Source of the DNA: an uncultured Ruminococcus sp.
Lineage (GTDB): Bacteria; Bacillota; Clostridia; Oscillospirales; CAG-272
Assembly: GCA_902782785.1 (NCBI GenBank)
Contig: CACZOH010000183.1
Location: 1 to 16,836 of the forward strand
Length of the DNA: 16,836 nucleotides
Reading direction: 5' to 3'
The notes under the pieces are model-generated. The model searched no databases and had not been told where the DNA came from. It saw only the letters and a list, made by a program, of their open reading frames with translations. Below, piece by piece: positions 7,075 through 14,617 of this stretch. Within the stretch, counting starts at the first letter, position 1; each line of letters begins with the position of its first letter. A program made the translations under genes and the position numbers.

Positions 7075-8535
7075 ATGAAAAAGAAACTGACAATACTTCA
7101 CACAAACGACATACACGGGGATTTTCTCCCCGTGCGCGGCGCGTTCGGGATGTATAAGGGCGGACTTTCACGCCTGTCCGGATACGTCAAAAAGGTGCGG
7201 AGCGAGGAGGAGAACGTCATCCTCGCAAACGCGGGAGATATGTTCCGCGGCTCCGTCATAGACTCCGAATTCATGGGTCTTTCCACGATAGAGCTTATGA
7301 ACATACTCGCGCCCGACGTTACGACGATAGGAAACCACGAGATAGATTACGGCATAGCGCATCTTCTTTTCCTTGAAAAATGCGCGAGGTTCCCGATAAT
7401 CAACGCGGATTTATACATAACGCTGAACAACGCGAGACTTTTCCGGCCGTATCTCAATATAGAGATAGGCGGTATGCGCGTGATGTTCATAGGACTTCTT
7501 ACGGAGGAGGTCATAAGCTCCACAAAGAGCGAAAGAGTCATAGGCACTTATATAAACGTCGCGGAGGCGGCGAAGGAGGTCGGTATAATCGCCGACAACT
7601 ATCGCACGAAGGACACGGATATCCTCGTGCTTCTGACTCATATCGGAATTGAAAAGGACAGAGAGCTTGCCGCGCTTCTGAACAGCGAATGGGGCGTCGA
7701 TATGATCATCGGCGGTCACTCCCACACGTTTATGGAGGAGCCGGAGGTGGTAAACGGCATACCGATAGTCCAGGCGGGAACGGGCTCCGGACAGATAGGC
7801 AGATTTGACATAGTCTACGACGACGAGAAAAAGAAGATAGTCGATCTGAAATGGCGTCTTCAGCCTATCGACGAAAGCACGGCGCCGGTCGATCCGACGG
7901 TCGAACAGCTCCTTCAGAGATACAAAACGGAGACGGACGCGAAATACCACCGCATTGTCACCACGTTCGCCCGCGAGCTGACGCATCCGACGAGGATACA
8001 GGAGACGGAAATGGGCAACCTTTACGCCGATCTTCTGCAGGAGGATTCGAGCTTCGATATAATGCTGATGGGCTCCGGAGCCATACGCAAAAAGGCGATG
8101 GGTCCGATAGTGGAATATCAGGATATGACGGAGAACACGCCGTTTGACGACAAGCTTTTTATGATAAAGGTCACGGGAAACGAGTTCCGCCGTATGATAC
8201 AGTACGTTATGCGCGACGAGGCGTGGGAGGGACACACGGAATTTTATCAGTTTTCAAAAGGCGTCCGCATAGTCTACCGCAAGAGCACGCACAAGCTTGA
8301 GGAGCTGTCCTTCAGAGGCAGGGAGATAGAGGACGGCGACGAATATCTGATAGCGATGCAGACGTACCACTACAACAATTTCGAACAGTTCTTCAACGTG
8401 CCCTTTGAGCCGATTAAACAGCGTATGCGCCCGCGCGTGGTCGCGACGTCCGTAAACAACATAGTGGAGGAATATTTCTCCACTCACAAGGGACTTGACG
8501 CGCACGTCGAGGGCAGAATAGTGATACTCGACTGA
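7075..8535 (+). CDS. UshA/5'-nucleotidase family metallophosphoesterase, cytoplasmic
   Basis: A 486-residue binuclear-metal phosphoesterase with the calcineurin-like core in order: TNDIHG at 10-15, NAGD ending at Asp55, TIGNHEIDYG from about 84 (Asn87, His88), LTHIG with His189, and GGHSHTF from 213 (His215, His217). From about residue 290 comes the 5'-nucleotidase C-terminal substrate domain, including GNLYADLLQ and GSGAIR. Unlike secreted UshA it lacks a signal peptide and starts directly at the first beta strand, like the intracellular YunD-type proteins of Bacillus. It begins 9 bases after GH38, with GAGG just past the GH38 stop codon, so the two are translated together. Classic substrates are nucleotides, UDP-sugars and cyclic phosphodiesters. 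In this setting it may remove phosphate from imported sugar phosphates, which is inference. Confidence 0.88.
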   Translation: MKKKLTILHTNDIHGDFLPVRGAFGMYKGGLSRLSGYVKKVRSEEENVILANAGDMFRGSVIDSEFMGLSTIELMNILAPDVTTIGNHEIDYGIAHLLFLEKCARFPIINADLYITLNNARLFRPYLNIEIGGMRVMFIGLLTEEVISSTKSERVIGTYINVAEAAKEVGIIADNYRTKDTDILVLLTHIGIEKDRELAALLNSEWGVDMIIGGHSHTFMEEPEVVNGIPIVQAGTGSGQIGRFDIVYDDEKKKIVDLKWRLQPIDESTAPVDPTVEQLLQRYKTETDAKYHRIVTTFARELTHPTRIQETEMGNLYADLLQEDSSFDIMLMGSGAIRKKAMGPIVEYQDMTENTPFDDKLFMIKVTGNEFRRMIQYVMRDEAWEGHTEFYQFSKGVRIVYRKSTHKLEELSFRGREIEDGDEYLIAMQTYHYNNFEQFFNVPFEPIKQRMRPRVVATSVNNIVEEYFSTHKGLDAHVEGRIVILD

Positions 8536-8549
8536 TACGGGTGGCTGAA

Positions 8550-11123
8550 ATGATTTTCAATTCAAAAAAAATCCGCGGATCTACGGCTTTCATACTGTCC
8601 GTAATCACCGCTTTATCATTTATGTTTACCGGAGGTCTTTCGGCAATGGCGGAAAACAAAACAACACTTTTATATAAAGAGGGCGAGACAGAGACGGCTA
8701 AGCTCGTGAACAACACGTACGCGGTGCAGTTCAAGGTCGACCGCCCCTTCAAAGAGCTTCTGATACACGTTGAGCTGGCGGACAAGGCGGACAAAAAGGG
8801 ATATTTTACGGCGGAGCTTTACCGCTTTGTCAAAAACTACTCCGAAACGCTCAAAAACGCGCCGCTTCATACCGCCGGTATAACGGGCGTCTCAACGGGA
8901 GAGGACGCGTCATTTGCGTTCGATGAAACAGAGGCGGGAGAATACCTTTTGTATCTTCATAACGCGGGCGGAAACCTTTATATAGGTCTGTCGGAGGGAA
9001 ACGGCGCGAGAACTTATATGAAAGCGTCGGAGCATCCGCTCTCCGCAAAGGTCGCGCTCACTTGGGCAGGCGCGGAGGGCTCGCTCGGAGAGCTTACGGA
9101 AAACCGTTTTGAATTCGTGACGACCGCGGACACGTGGGTCGCGACGGACGGGCTCGGCAGAAAGATCGGAAACTCAAGCGAGGACACAAGGCGGCAGAAC
9201 AAGACGGTGGGTCTGTTTTTCCACACCTGGCACACCTCGAACAGTCTGCTCGGCTCGCGCAACATTACGGAAATACTTAAAGAGCATCCGGAAATACAGA
9301 ACGATTTTTCAAGTCCGTTATGGGGGAGCGCGGGCGCGTACCACTGGAACGAGCCGATCTGGGGCTATTACCAGTCAAACGACGAGTGGGTACTGCGCAG
9401 ACAGGCCGAGCTTCTTGCGGACGCGGGCGTTGACGCCGTCTTCTTTGACAACACAAACGGTACGGCGACCTTTATGGACGACGTGCTGACGCTCTGCCGC
9501 GTATGGTCGCAGGCGAGAGCCGACGGAGTAAAAACGCCGCAGATATCCTTTATGCTCCCGATGTTCGATTACGACCTTGTGGCGATCCAGCTGCGCGAGA
9601 TATACGGAAAGCTGTACGGCAAGGGCATATACAAAGACCTGTGGTTTTACTGGAAGGGCAAGCCGCTCATAGTCGGCTATCCCGGAAAGCTGAACAGAAG
9701 GGACGCGGCGGACAAGGAAATACTTGATTTCTTCAACTACCGCGTAATAAATCATTCTCAGTCAGCCGACAACGTGCAGGTCCGGGACGATAACGGAAAG
9801 CCGCTCGTGATGGGCGCGATACAGCAGGAGATAAAGGCAAAATATCAGCTCTGGAACTGGATATCCGTTTATCCTCAGCTTATAAACAAAAACAAGGACG
9901 GCACGCCGGAGCAGGTCGCCGTAGCGATAGCGCACAACTGGTGCAAAGAAACGCACCTGACCGCGATGAACAACCCGAAATATCAGGTGTTCGGCCGCCA
10001 TTACGACCCGAAAACGGAGCAGGTCGACGACAGAGAGAACGCAAAGCTGTACGGCAAATATTTTGAAACGCAATGGGAATACGCGCTTGACGTCGATCCC
10101 GAGTTCATCTGGGTAACCGGCTGGAACGAATGGGTCGCGGGACGTTTTGAGGATTTCTGGGGCGTGAAAAACGCGTTTCCCGACAATTTCAGCGACGAAT
10201 ACAGCCGCGACATAGAGCCGTCTAAGGGCGATCTGAAAGACCATTATTATTATCAGCTCGTCAACTATATAAGAAGATACAAAGGCGTCTCGGCTCTGCC
10301 GTCCATAGACGAGCCCGTGACGGTCGACATAGAAACGGGCGACGGCTGGGAGAAGGTCGCGCGCACGTATGAAACGTACGGAAACGACACGTTCGACCGC
10401 AGAACGCGCGGCTATATCAATAACGAAACGAAGACGAGTTACAAATACGTAAACGAGACGGGCAGAAACGATATAGTATCGTCAAAAGCGACGTACGACG
10501 CGGAAAACCTGTATTTTTCGGTAAGGACAAAGAACGACTTAACGCCTTATACGGATCCCGCATGGATGCGCCTTTTGCTTGAGGTGGCGGAAAAGGACGG
10601 AGCCGCGGTCGAAGATGATAACTGGGAGAGCTTCCAGTACATCGTGAACAGGCAGACGCCTTTAAGCGAAAACCGCACGGCCGTTGAAAAAAGCACGGGC
10701 GGCTGGAGCTGGAGCCCGGCGGGCGAAACGGATTACTCTGTAAGCGGCAAAACGCTTCAGATAGCCGTACCGAGAAAGCTTCTCGGCATAGACAAATGCA
10801 GTTCTTTCACCGTCAACTTCAAGTGGTCCGACAATATGCAAAACGACGGCGACATACTCGATTTCTACGAAAACGGCGACGTCGCGCCCGAGGGCAGATT
10901 CAAATACTGTCTGTCGGTCATAGACGCTCCCGTAAGCGCGGAAGAAACACAGACCGCGGCGGAAACGGAAAAACAGACGGAATACGATCCGGAACACGGC
11001 AGAATGGGCGCGGACAACAAAACGGCAGGCGCGTTTCCGATAATCGCGGGAGCGGCCGCCGCCGCTGCCGTCGGCATCGCAGCCGCGGTCCTGATCGTCA
11101 AAAAGAAAAAAAGAGGTAAGTAA
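8550..11123 (+). CDS. Secreted membrane-anchored GH99/GH71-like protein with CBM9-like module
   Basis: I chose the ATG at 8550 (857 residues) because GGGTGG lies a suitable distance before it; a GTG at 8541 in the same frame has no good ribosome-binding site. The signal peptide ends near AMA-34. An N-terminal beta-rich region (35-210) is followed by a TIM-barrel-like domain (about 218-575) resembling the GH99/GH71 group: GLFFHTWHTS near 221, EPIWGYYQSNDEWV, AGVDAVFFDN with Asp300, and WVTGWNEW with Glu527 as a candidate catalytic acid. About residues 590-792 look like a family 9-type carbohydrate-binding or DOMON-like sandwich. A low-complexity Glu/Thr linker then leads to an Ala-rich transmembrane helix (about 828-850) and a KKKKRGK tail, so the protein is anchored on the outer face. 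GH99 members are endo-alpha-mannosidases, which would fit beside GH38, but the family call is by motif resemblance only. Confidence 0.65.
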   Translation: MIFNSKKIRGSTAFILSVITALSFMFTGGLSAMAENKTTLLYKEGETETAKLVNNTYAVQFKVDRPFKELLIHVELADKADKKGYFTAELYRFVKNYSETLKNAPLHTAGITGVSTGEDASFAFDETEAGEYLLYLHNAGGNLYIGLSEGNGARTYMKASEHPLSAKVALTWAGAEGSLGELTENRFEFVTTADTWVATDGLGRKIGNSSEDTRRQNKTVGLFFHTWHTSNSLLGSRNITEILKEHPEIQNDFSSPLWGSAGAYHWNEPIWGYYQSNDEWVLRRQAELLADAGVDAVFFDNTNGTATFMDDVLTLCRVWSQARADGVKTPQISFMLPMFDYDLVAIQLREIYGKLYGKGIYKDLWFYWKGKPLIVGYPGKLNRRDAADKEILDFFNYRVINHSQSADNVQVRDDNGKPLVMGAIQQEIKAKYQLWNWISVYPQLINKNKDGTPEQVAVAIAHNWCKETHLTAMNNPKYQVFGRHYDPKTEQVDDRENAKLYGKYFETQWEYALDVDPEFIWVTGWNEWVAGRFEDFWGVKNAFPDNFSDEYSRDIEPSKGDLKDHYYYQLVNYIRRYKGVSALPSIDEPVTVDIETGDGWEKVARTYETYGNDTFDRRTRGYINNETKTSYKYVNETGRNDIVSSKATYDAENLYFSVRTKNDLTPYTDPAWMRLLLEVAEKDGAAVEDDNWESFQYIVNRQTPLSENRTAVEKSTGGWSWSPAGETDYSVSGKTLQIAVPRKLLGIDKCSSFTVNFKWSDNMQNDGDILDFYENGDVAPEGRFKYCLSVIDAPVSAEETQTAAETEKQTEYDPEHGRMGADNKTAGAFPIIAGAAAAAAVGIAAAVLIVKKKKRGK

Positions 11124-11124
11124 A

Positions 11125-13209
11125 ATGAAAAAAACAAGAATTACCGCTCTGATACTCATTTTCGCGGTGCTTTTCACGATCGCGGCCGCGGCGGCGAACG
11201 CCGTGCCGTCCGTAAAGGGTGAAAGCTCGCACACGGAAAAGGAGATATATCCGGGCGTCACGCACGCGGAGATATACACGCCGTCAACGGAGAGCACGTA
11301 TAAGAACCAGCATATAAACGTGCTGAAATTCGATCTGAAACAGCGCGATCTCTATCTTGACACGTTTTATTACAACAACAGCGCGACAAAGCTCGCGACG
11401 GTGCAGAACGACGTCAAGCAGTACAACAGCACTCATGCCGACAAGACGGCGATAGCCGCCGTAAACGGCGATATGTGGATGGTCGCGTATTCTCAGGCGA
11501 GGATAGAGGGCAAGGAGCATACGAACGCTGCGATGCAGGGCTACACGGACGACGTCGTCAAAAAGGAAATGACCGTCTCTCGCTCATATAACGTTGTGGA
11601 CGGCGAGATATACACGTCCGGCACGATAAAGCAGGAAACTCCGTACGCGGGTCCGTCATGGTCCTTCGGCATAACGGACGATTTCGTTCCCGTCCTCGGT
11701 CAGCCGACGGTCGACATAACCGCGACCGACAAAACAAACAACAAATCGGTAAAGATAGACGGCATAAACCGTCTGCCCGCAAACAACGCGATAATAATGT
11801 ATACGGACAGACTTATGGGCTCGCTCACGGGCTTTGCGCTCGATTCCTCGTACGAGATACTTCTTGAATTCGACGAGGATTACACGCCCGCCCACGGGAT
11901 GAACGTGACCGGCACGGTTAAGGCGATATACGGCCCGGACGATACCGCAAATCCCGGAAAAATTAACGAAAAGCAAATGGTGCTCACCTCGCGCGGGACG
12001 ACTGTAAGCAAGCTCAAACAGTTTGCGATAGGCGATAAGATCAATATAACCGTATCCGTCGGCGATATCCAGGGCAACGCCGAGAAGTGGCAGAGAGTAC
12101 AGTCCTCGATAGGCGGCAACATAGTCTATATCAAAAACGGCGTTCTTACCGGAAACGGCATCGAAGGCGGCTATCCGACGACGATGCTCGGCTACGACAG
12201 GGACGGCAAAATACTGATGATCACGATGGACGGCAGAAACAAGGGCGGCGTCGGCGCGTCGGCGGCGAGATATACCCAGCTGATACAGGATCTCGGTCTT
12301 TACGAGGCGTTCATTCTGGACGGCGGCGGTTCTATGACCATGGTCGTCGCGGACAGCGCGGATTATACGTCGTATAAAATGGTCTCCACGCCTACGGACA
12401 CGAGCGGCGCGAGAACGGTCAACAACGCCTTCGTGCTTGCGTACGGTCCGCAGAGAGCGACGCAGGGCAAGATAGAAATAGAGCTTCCCGCGGAGATAGA
12501 CGACGCGACGAACATTCAGTTCCCGACAAAATCCTACGTCTCCTCGCTCGTCAGCACGACGAACCAGGCGGCCGCGTCCTGGGAAAAAGGCTGTCTTAAG
12601 CTGACCGTCAAGGATTTTGACACCACTCCGGGCATGGCGGACCCTTACGCCGCGTTCAGCTACCAGGGCGTAAAGAATAAAGCGAGCGCAAACACGTATA
12701 AATACATAACTTACGTTTATATGATCCCGGAAACGAATTCGCGCGCGTCGTACGGCTCCGAGATATTCTGTCAGTGCGAGGGCAGAGGCGCCGAGGGCGG
12801 ACAAAGCGTGACGGGCTCGGTCAGACGCACGGGCAAATACGAATACGTCACCTTCAACGCCTCGTCGCTTTCAAAATGGAAAGGCAGTATAACCGGTCTG
12901 CGTCTCGATTTCTTCTACGGCTCCATGGCTGAGGGAGACTGCATCTACATCCACAACATCCTTCTGTCCGAAACAAAGGACGAGGCGAACCGTAAGGGCG
13001 CGGAGACGGCGGAGGCGCTCAACACCGCCGTTACGCCGGGAGACGTCAACGGCGACGGATACGTCAACAACAAGGACGTCGTCGCGCTGTTCAAATACGT
13101 ATCGGGCGACGCGGAAGCGGTCACGGTGACCGACGCGCTCGATTTCAACAATGACGGCGCGGTCAATAACAAGGACGTAACGGCGCTGTTCAAGGCGGTG
13201 TCAACGTGA
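11125..13209 (+). CDS. Secreted phosphodiester glycosidase (NAGPA family) with C-terminal dockerin
   Basis: A 694-residue secreted protein with signal peptide to about ANA-26. Residues about 45-440 form the NAGPA domain, named after the human enzyme that removes GlcNAc from GlcNAc-phospho-mannose diesters. Landmarks are AAVNGDMW (111-118), GGYPTTMLGYD, and LDGGGSMTMV (Asp399 and the GGG turn) followed by VNNAFVLAYG. About 445-635 is a beta-sandwich like the accessory modules in clostridial dockerin proteins. The end is a type I dockerin with two calcium loops, DVNGDGYVNNKD (640-651) and DFNNDGAVNNKD (673-684), each followed by a short helix (VVALFKYVSG, VTALFKAVS). The dockerin should bind a cohesin on a scaffoldin not encoded here. 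The start is one base after the preceding stop, with AAGAGG at 11111-11116, and the stop overlaps the next GTG, so translation is coupled. The natural substrate is unknown. Confidence 0.88.
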   Translation: MKKTRITALILIFAVLFTIAAAAANAVPSVKGESSHTEKEIYPGVTHAEIYTPSTESTYKNQHINVLKFDLKQRDLYLDTFYYNNSATKLATVQNDVKQYNSTHADKTAIAAVNGDMWMVAYSQARIEGKEHTNAAMQGYTDDVVKKEMTVSRSYNVVDGEIYTSGTIKQETPYAGPSWSFGITDDFVPVLGQPTVDITATDKTNNKSVKIDGINRLPANNAIIMYTDRLMGSLTGFALDSSYEILLEFDEDYTPAHGMNVTGTVKAIYGPDDTANPGKINEKQMVLTSRGTTVSKLKQFAIGDKINITVSVGDIQGNAEKWQRVQSSIGGNIVYIKNGVLTGNGIEGGYPTTMLGYDRDGKILMITMDGRNKGGVGASAARYTQLIQDLGLYEAFILDGGGSMTMVVADSADYTSYKMVSTPTDTSGARTVNNAFVLAYGPQRATQGKIEIELPAEIDDATNIQFPTKSYVSSLVSTTNQAAASWEKGCLKLTVKDFDTTPGMADPYAAFSYQGVKNKASANTYKYITYVYMIPETNSRASYGSEIFCQCEGRGAEGGQSVTGSVRRTGKYEYVTFNASSLSKWKGSITGLRLDFFYGSMAEGDCIYIHNILLSETKDEANRKGAETAEALNTAVTPGDVNGDGYVNNKDVVALFKYVSGDAEAVTVTDALDFNNDGAVNNKDVTALFKAVST

Positions 13210-14591
13210 TCGGCATAAAAAGGACAGTGATATATCTGCTCTTATCGTCGATACTGCTTTCATCCGCCTGCGGCGCGGTGCCGACGGTCGCGGAGACGGA
13301 AACAGAGACGGAAAAAGAGACGGCGGAGATCACGACGGCTGTGACCGGGGAAATAACCGAAACGGAAACAGAAGCAGAAACAGAAACGGAAACAAAGACC
13401 GAAACTGAGGCGGAGCCCGCCGAACCGGAGAATAAAGCTTTGATCTATGATGATATAAAGGCTCTGTGGATATCGCAGTACGATATGTCAGGCATATACG
13501 CAAGCGGCGGCAAGCAGAGAAATAAAGAGGAATTTACAAAATTACTCACTATTGTACTTGACAACATCGTAAAAAATCATTATAATACTATTATATTTCA
13601 GGTAAGACCGTTTGCGGACAGTATGTATCCGTCGGAGGTATATCCACCGTCCTACATAGTGACCGGCTCTTACGCGAACGCGCACGAATACGACCCGTTT
13701 GAAATTTTGATCGAGCTTGCGCATGAAAGAGGACTGTCCGTTCAGGCGTGGATAAACCCGATGCGCGCGATGCTCACAAAGGAAATAGCGCTCGTATCAA
13801 ACGAGTATAAAATAAAGCAGTGGTGGGACGACAAGACGCTTAAGTCACAATATCTGCCGGTCGTGTCGGACCGCGTGTATCTGAACATCGGCGAGCCCGA
13901 GGTAAGGCAGCTGATAGTTGACGGCGCGGCGGAGCTGCTTTCAAAATATGACGTTGACGGGCTTCACATGGACGATTATTTCTACCCGACGACCGACGCC
14001 TCCTTCGACCTGAAGACCTATAACGCCTATAAAGCCGACGGCGGCAAAAAGAACCTCGGCGCTTTCCGCAAAGAGTGTCTGTCCGAGCTTGTAAAAGCGC
14101 TGTACGAGACGACGAAAGCATCCGTCGCGGGCAGGATCTACGGCATAAGCCCGGCGGGGAATATGCAGACTGTGATCAACAGCCACTACGCGGACGTCAA
14201 AAAATGGTGCTCCGAGGACGGCTACATAGATTATATCTGCCCGCAGGTATATTTCGGTTTTGAACACAAGACCGTGCCGTTTGACAAAACGTGCGACCGG
14301 TGGCAGAGCATAATAAAAACGGACAGCGTGAAGCTGATAATCGGAATGTCGCTCGGCAAGGCGAAATCCGGCGTTGACCAGTACGCGGGCGCGGGCAAAG
14401 ACGAGTGGTCGAAGAACAAGGACGTGCTGCTGAGGTGTCTGCAATACACGGAAACGCTTGAAAAATGCACCGGCGTCGCGTACTTCTGTTATCAGTATTT
14501 CTATAACCCGATAAGCGGCGCGGAGGAGTCCGCGACAAAAAAGGAACGAAACAACTTTGTTCCGTATCTTGAAACGATAACATGGCAATAA
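13206..14591 (+). CDS. GHL10 (DUF187, DigH/YngK-like) glycosyl hydrolase lipoprotein
   Basis: A 461-residue surface protein. The GTG start overlaps the previous stop as GTGA and follows AAGGCGG. The signal peptide ends at Cys22 (LSSAC), a weak but usable lipobox. Residues 30-75 are a Thr/Glu-rich spacer. The rest is the GHL10 TIM-barrel: IKALWISQYD near 80, NTIIFQVRPFADSMYPSE (Gln132, Arg134), VQAWINPMRA, DVDGLHMDDYFYP (Asp251, Asp256, Asp257), GISPAGN and YICPQVYFGFE. The family includes Escherichia coli DigH, which cuts peptide-free peptidoglycan strands, and Bacillus YngK, so the substrate may be a wall glycan or another polymer. It belongs to the same tightly packed set as its neighbours. 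A short AT-rich patch near 13520-13600 contains a perfect sigma-A promoter sequence (see that entry). Confidence 0.87.
   Translation: MIGIKRTVIYLLLSSILLSSACGAVPTVAETETETEKETAEITTAVTGEITETETEAETETETKTETEAEPAEPENKALIYDDIKALWISQYDMSGIYASGGKQRNKEEFTKLLTIVLDNIVKNHYNTIIFQVRPFADSMYPSEVYPPSYIVTGSYANAHEYDPFEILIELAHERGLSVQAWINPMRAMLTKEIALVSNEYKIKQWWDDKTLKSQYLPVVSDRVYLNIGEPEVRQLIVDGAAELLSKYDVDGLHMDDYFYPTTDASFDLKTYNAYKADGGKKNLGAFRKECLSELVKALYETTKASVAGRIYGISPAGNMQTVINSHYADVKKWCSEDGYIDYICPQVYFGFEHKTVPFDKTCDRWQSIIKTDSVKLIIGMSLGKAKSGVDQYAGAGKDEWSKNKDVLLRCLQYTETLEKCTGVAYFCYQYFYNPISGAEESATKKERNNFVPYLETITWQ
13293..13409 (+). repeat. Degenerate GAAACN/GAGACG repeat coding for a Thr-Glu linker
   Basis: Six-base units such as GAGACG, GAAACA and GAAACC repeat imperfectly here, encoding runs of Thr-Glu in residues 30-68 of the GHL10 lipoprotein, interrupted by a short Ile/Thr/Val stretch. 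The negatively charged, flexible spacer should lift the enzyme off the membrane. Slippage at such repeats can change the length of the linker. Confidence 0.75.
13558..13586 (+). promoter_or_regulatory. Perfect-consensus sigma-A promoter sequence inside the GHL10 gene
   Basis: TTGACA (13558-13563) and TATAAT (13581-13586) are exactly 17 bases apart, in an AT-rich island within otherwise GC-rich coding DNA. The codons read LDNIVKNHYN, just before the conserved NTIIFQVRP motif, so protein constraint explains part of the composition. If used, transcription would start near 13593 and feed the lipoprotein gene at 14618 about 1 kb downstream, possibly decoupling it from the upstream enzymes. Confidence 0.45.
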
Positions 14592-14617
14592 GCCTGATTA
14601 TAAGAAAGGAAGAAAAC

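Noticed and set aside
7411..8235. 274-residue minus-strand open frame
   Set aside because: Lies wholly within the metallophosphoesterase gene and has mirror composition with no motifs.
11656..12804. 382-residue minus-strand open frame
   Set aside because: Antisense to the phosphodiester glycosidase, rich in Arg, Val and Tyr as expected for a mirrored frame, with no recognisable domain; the opposite strand has clear motifs.
13293..13409. CRISPR or iteron array
   Set aside because: The repeats are degenerate six-base coding units with no spacers and are fully explained by the Thr-Glu linker.
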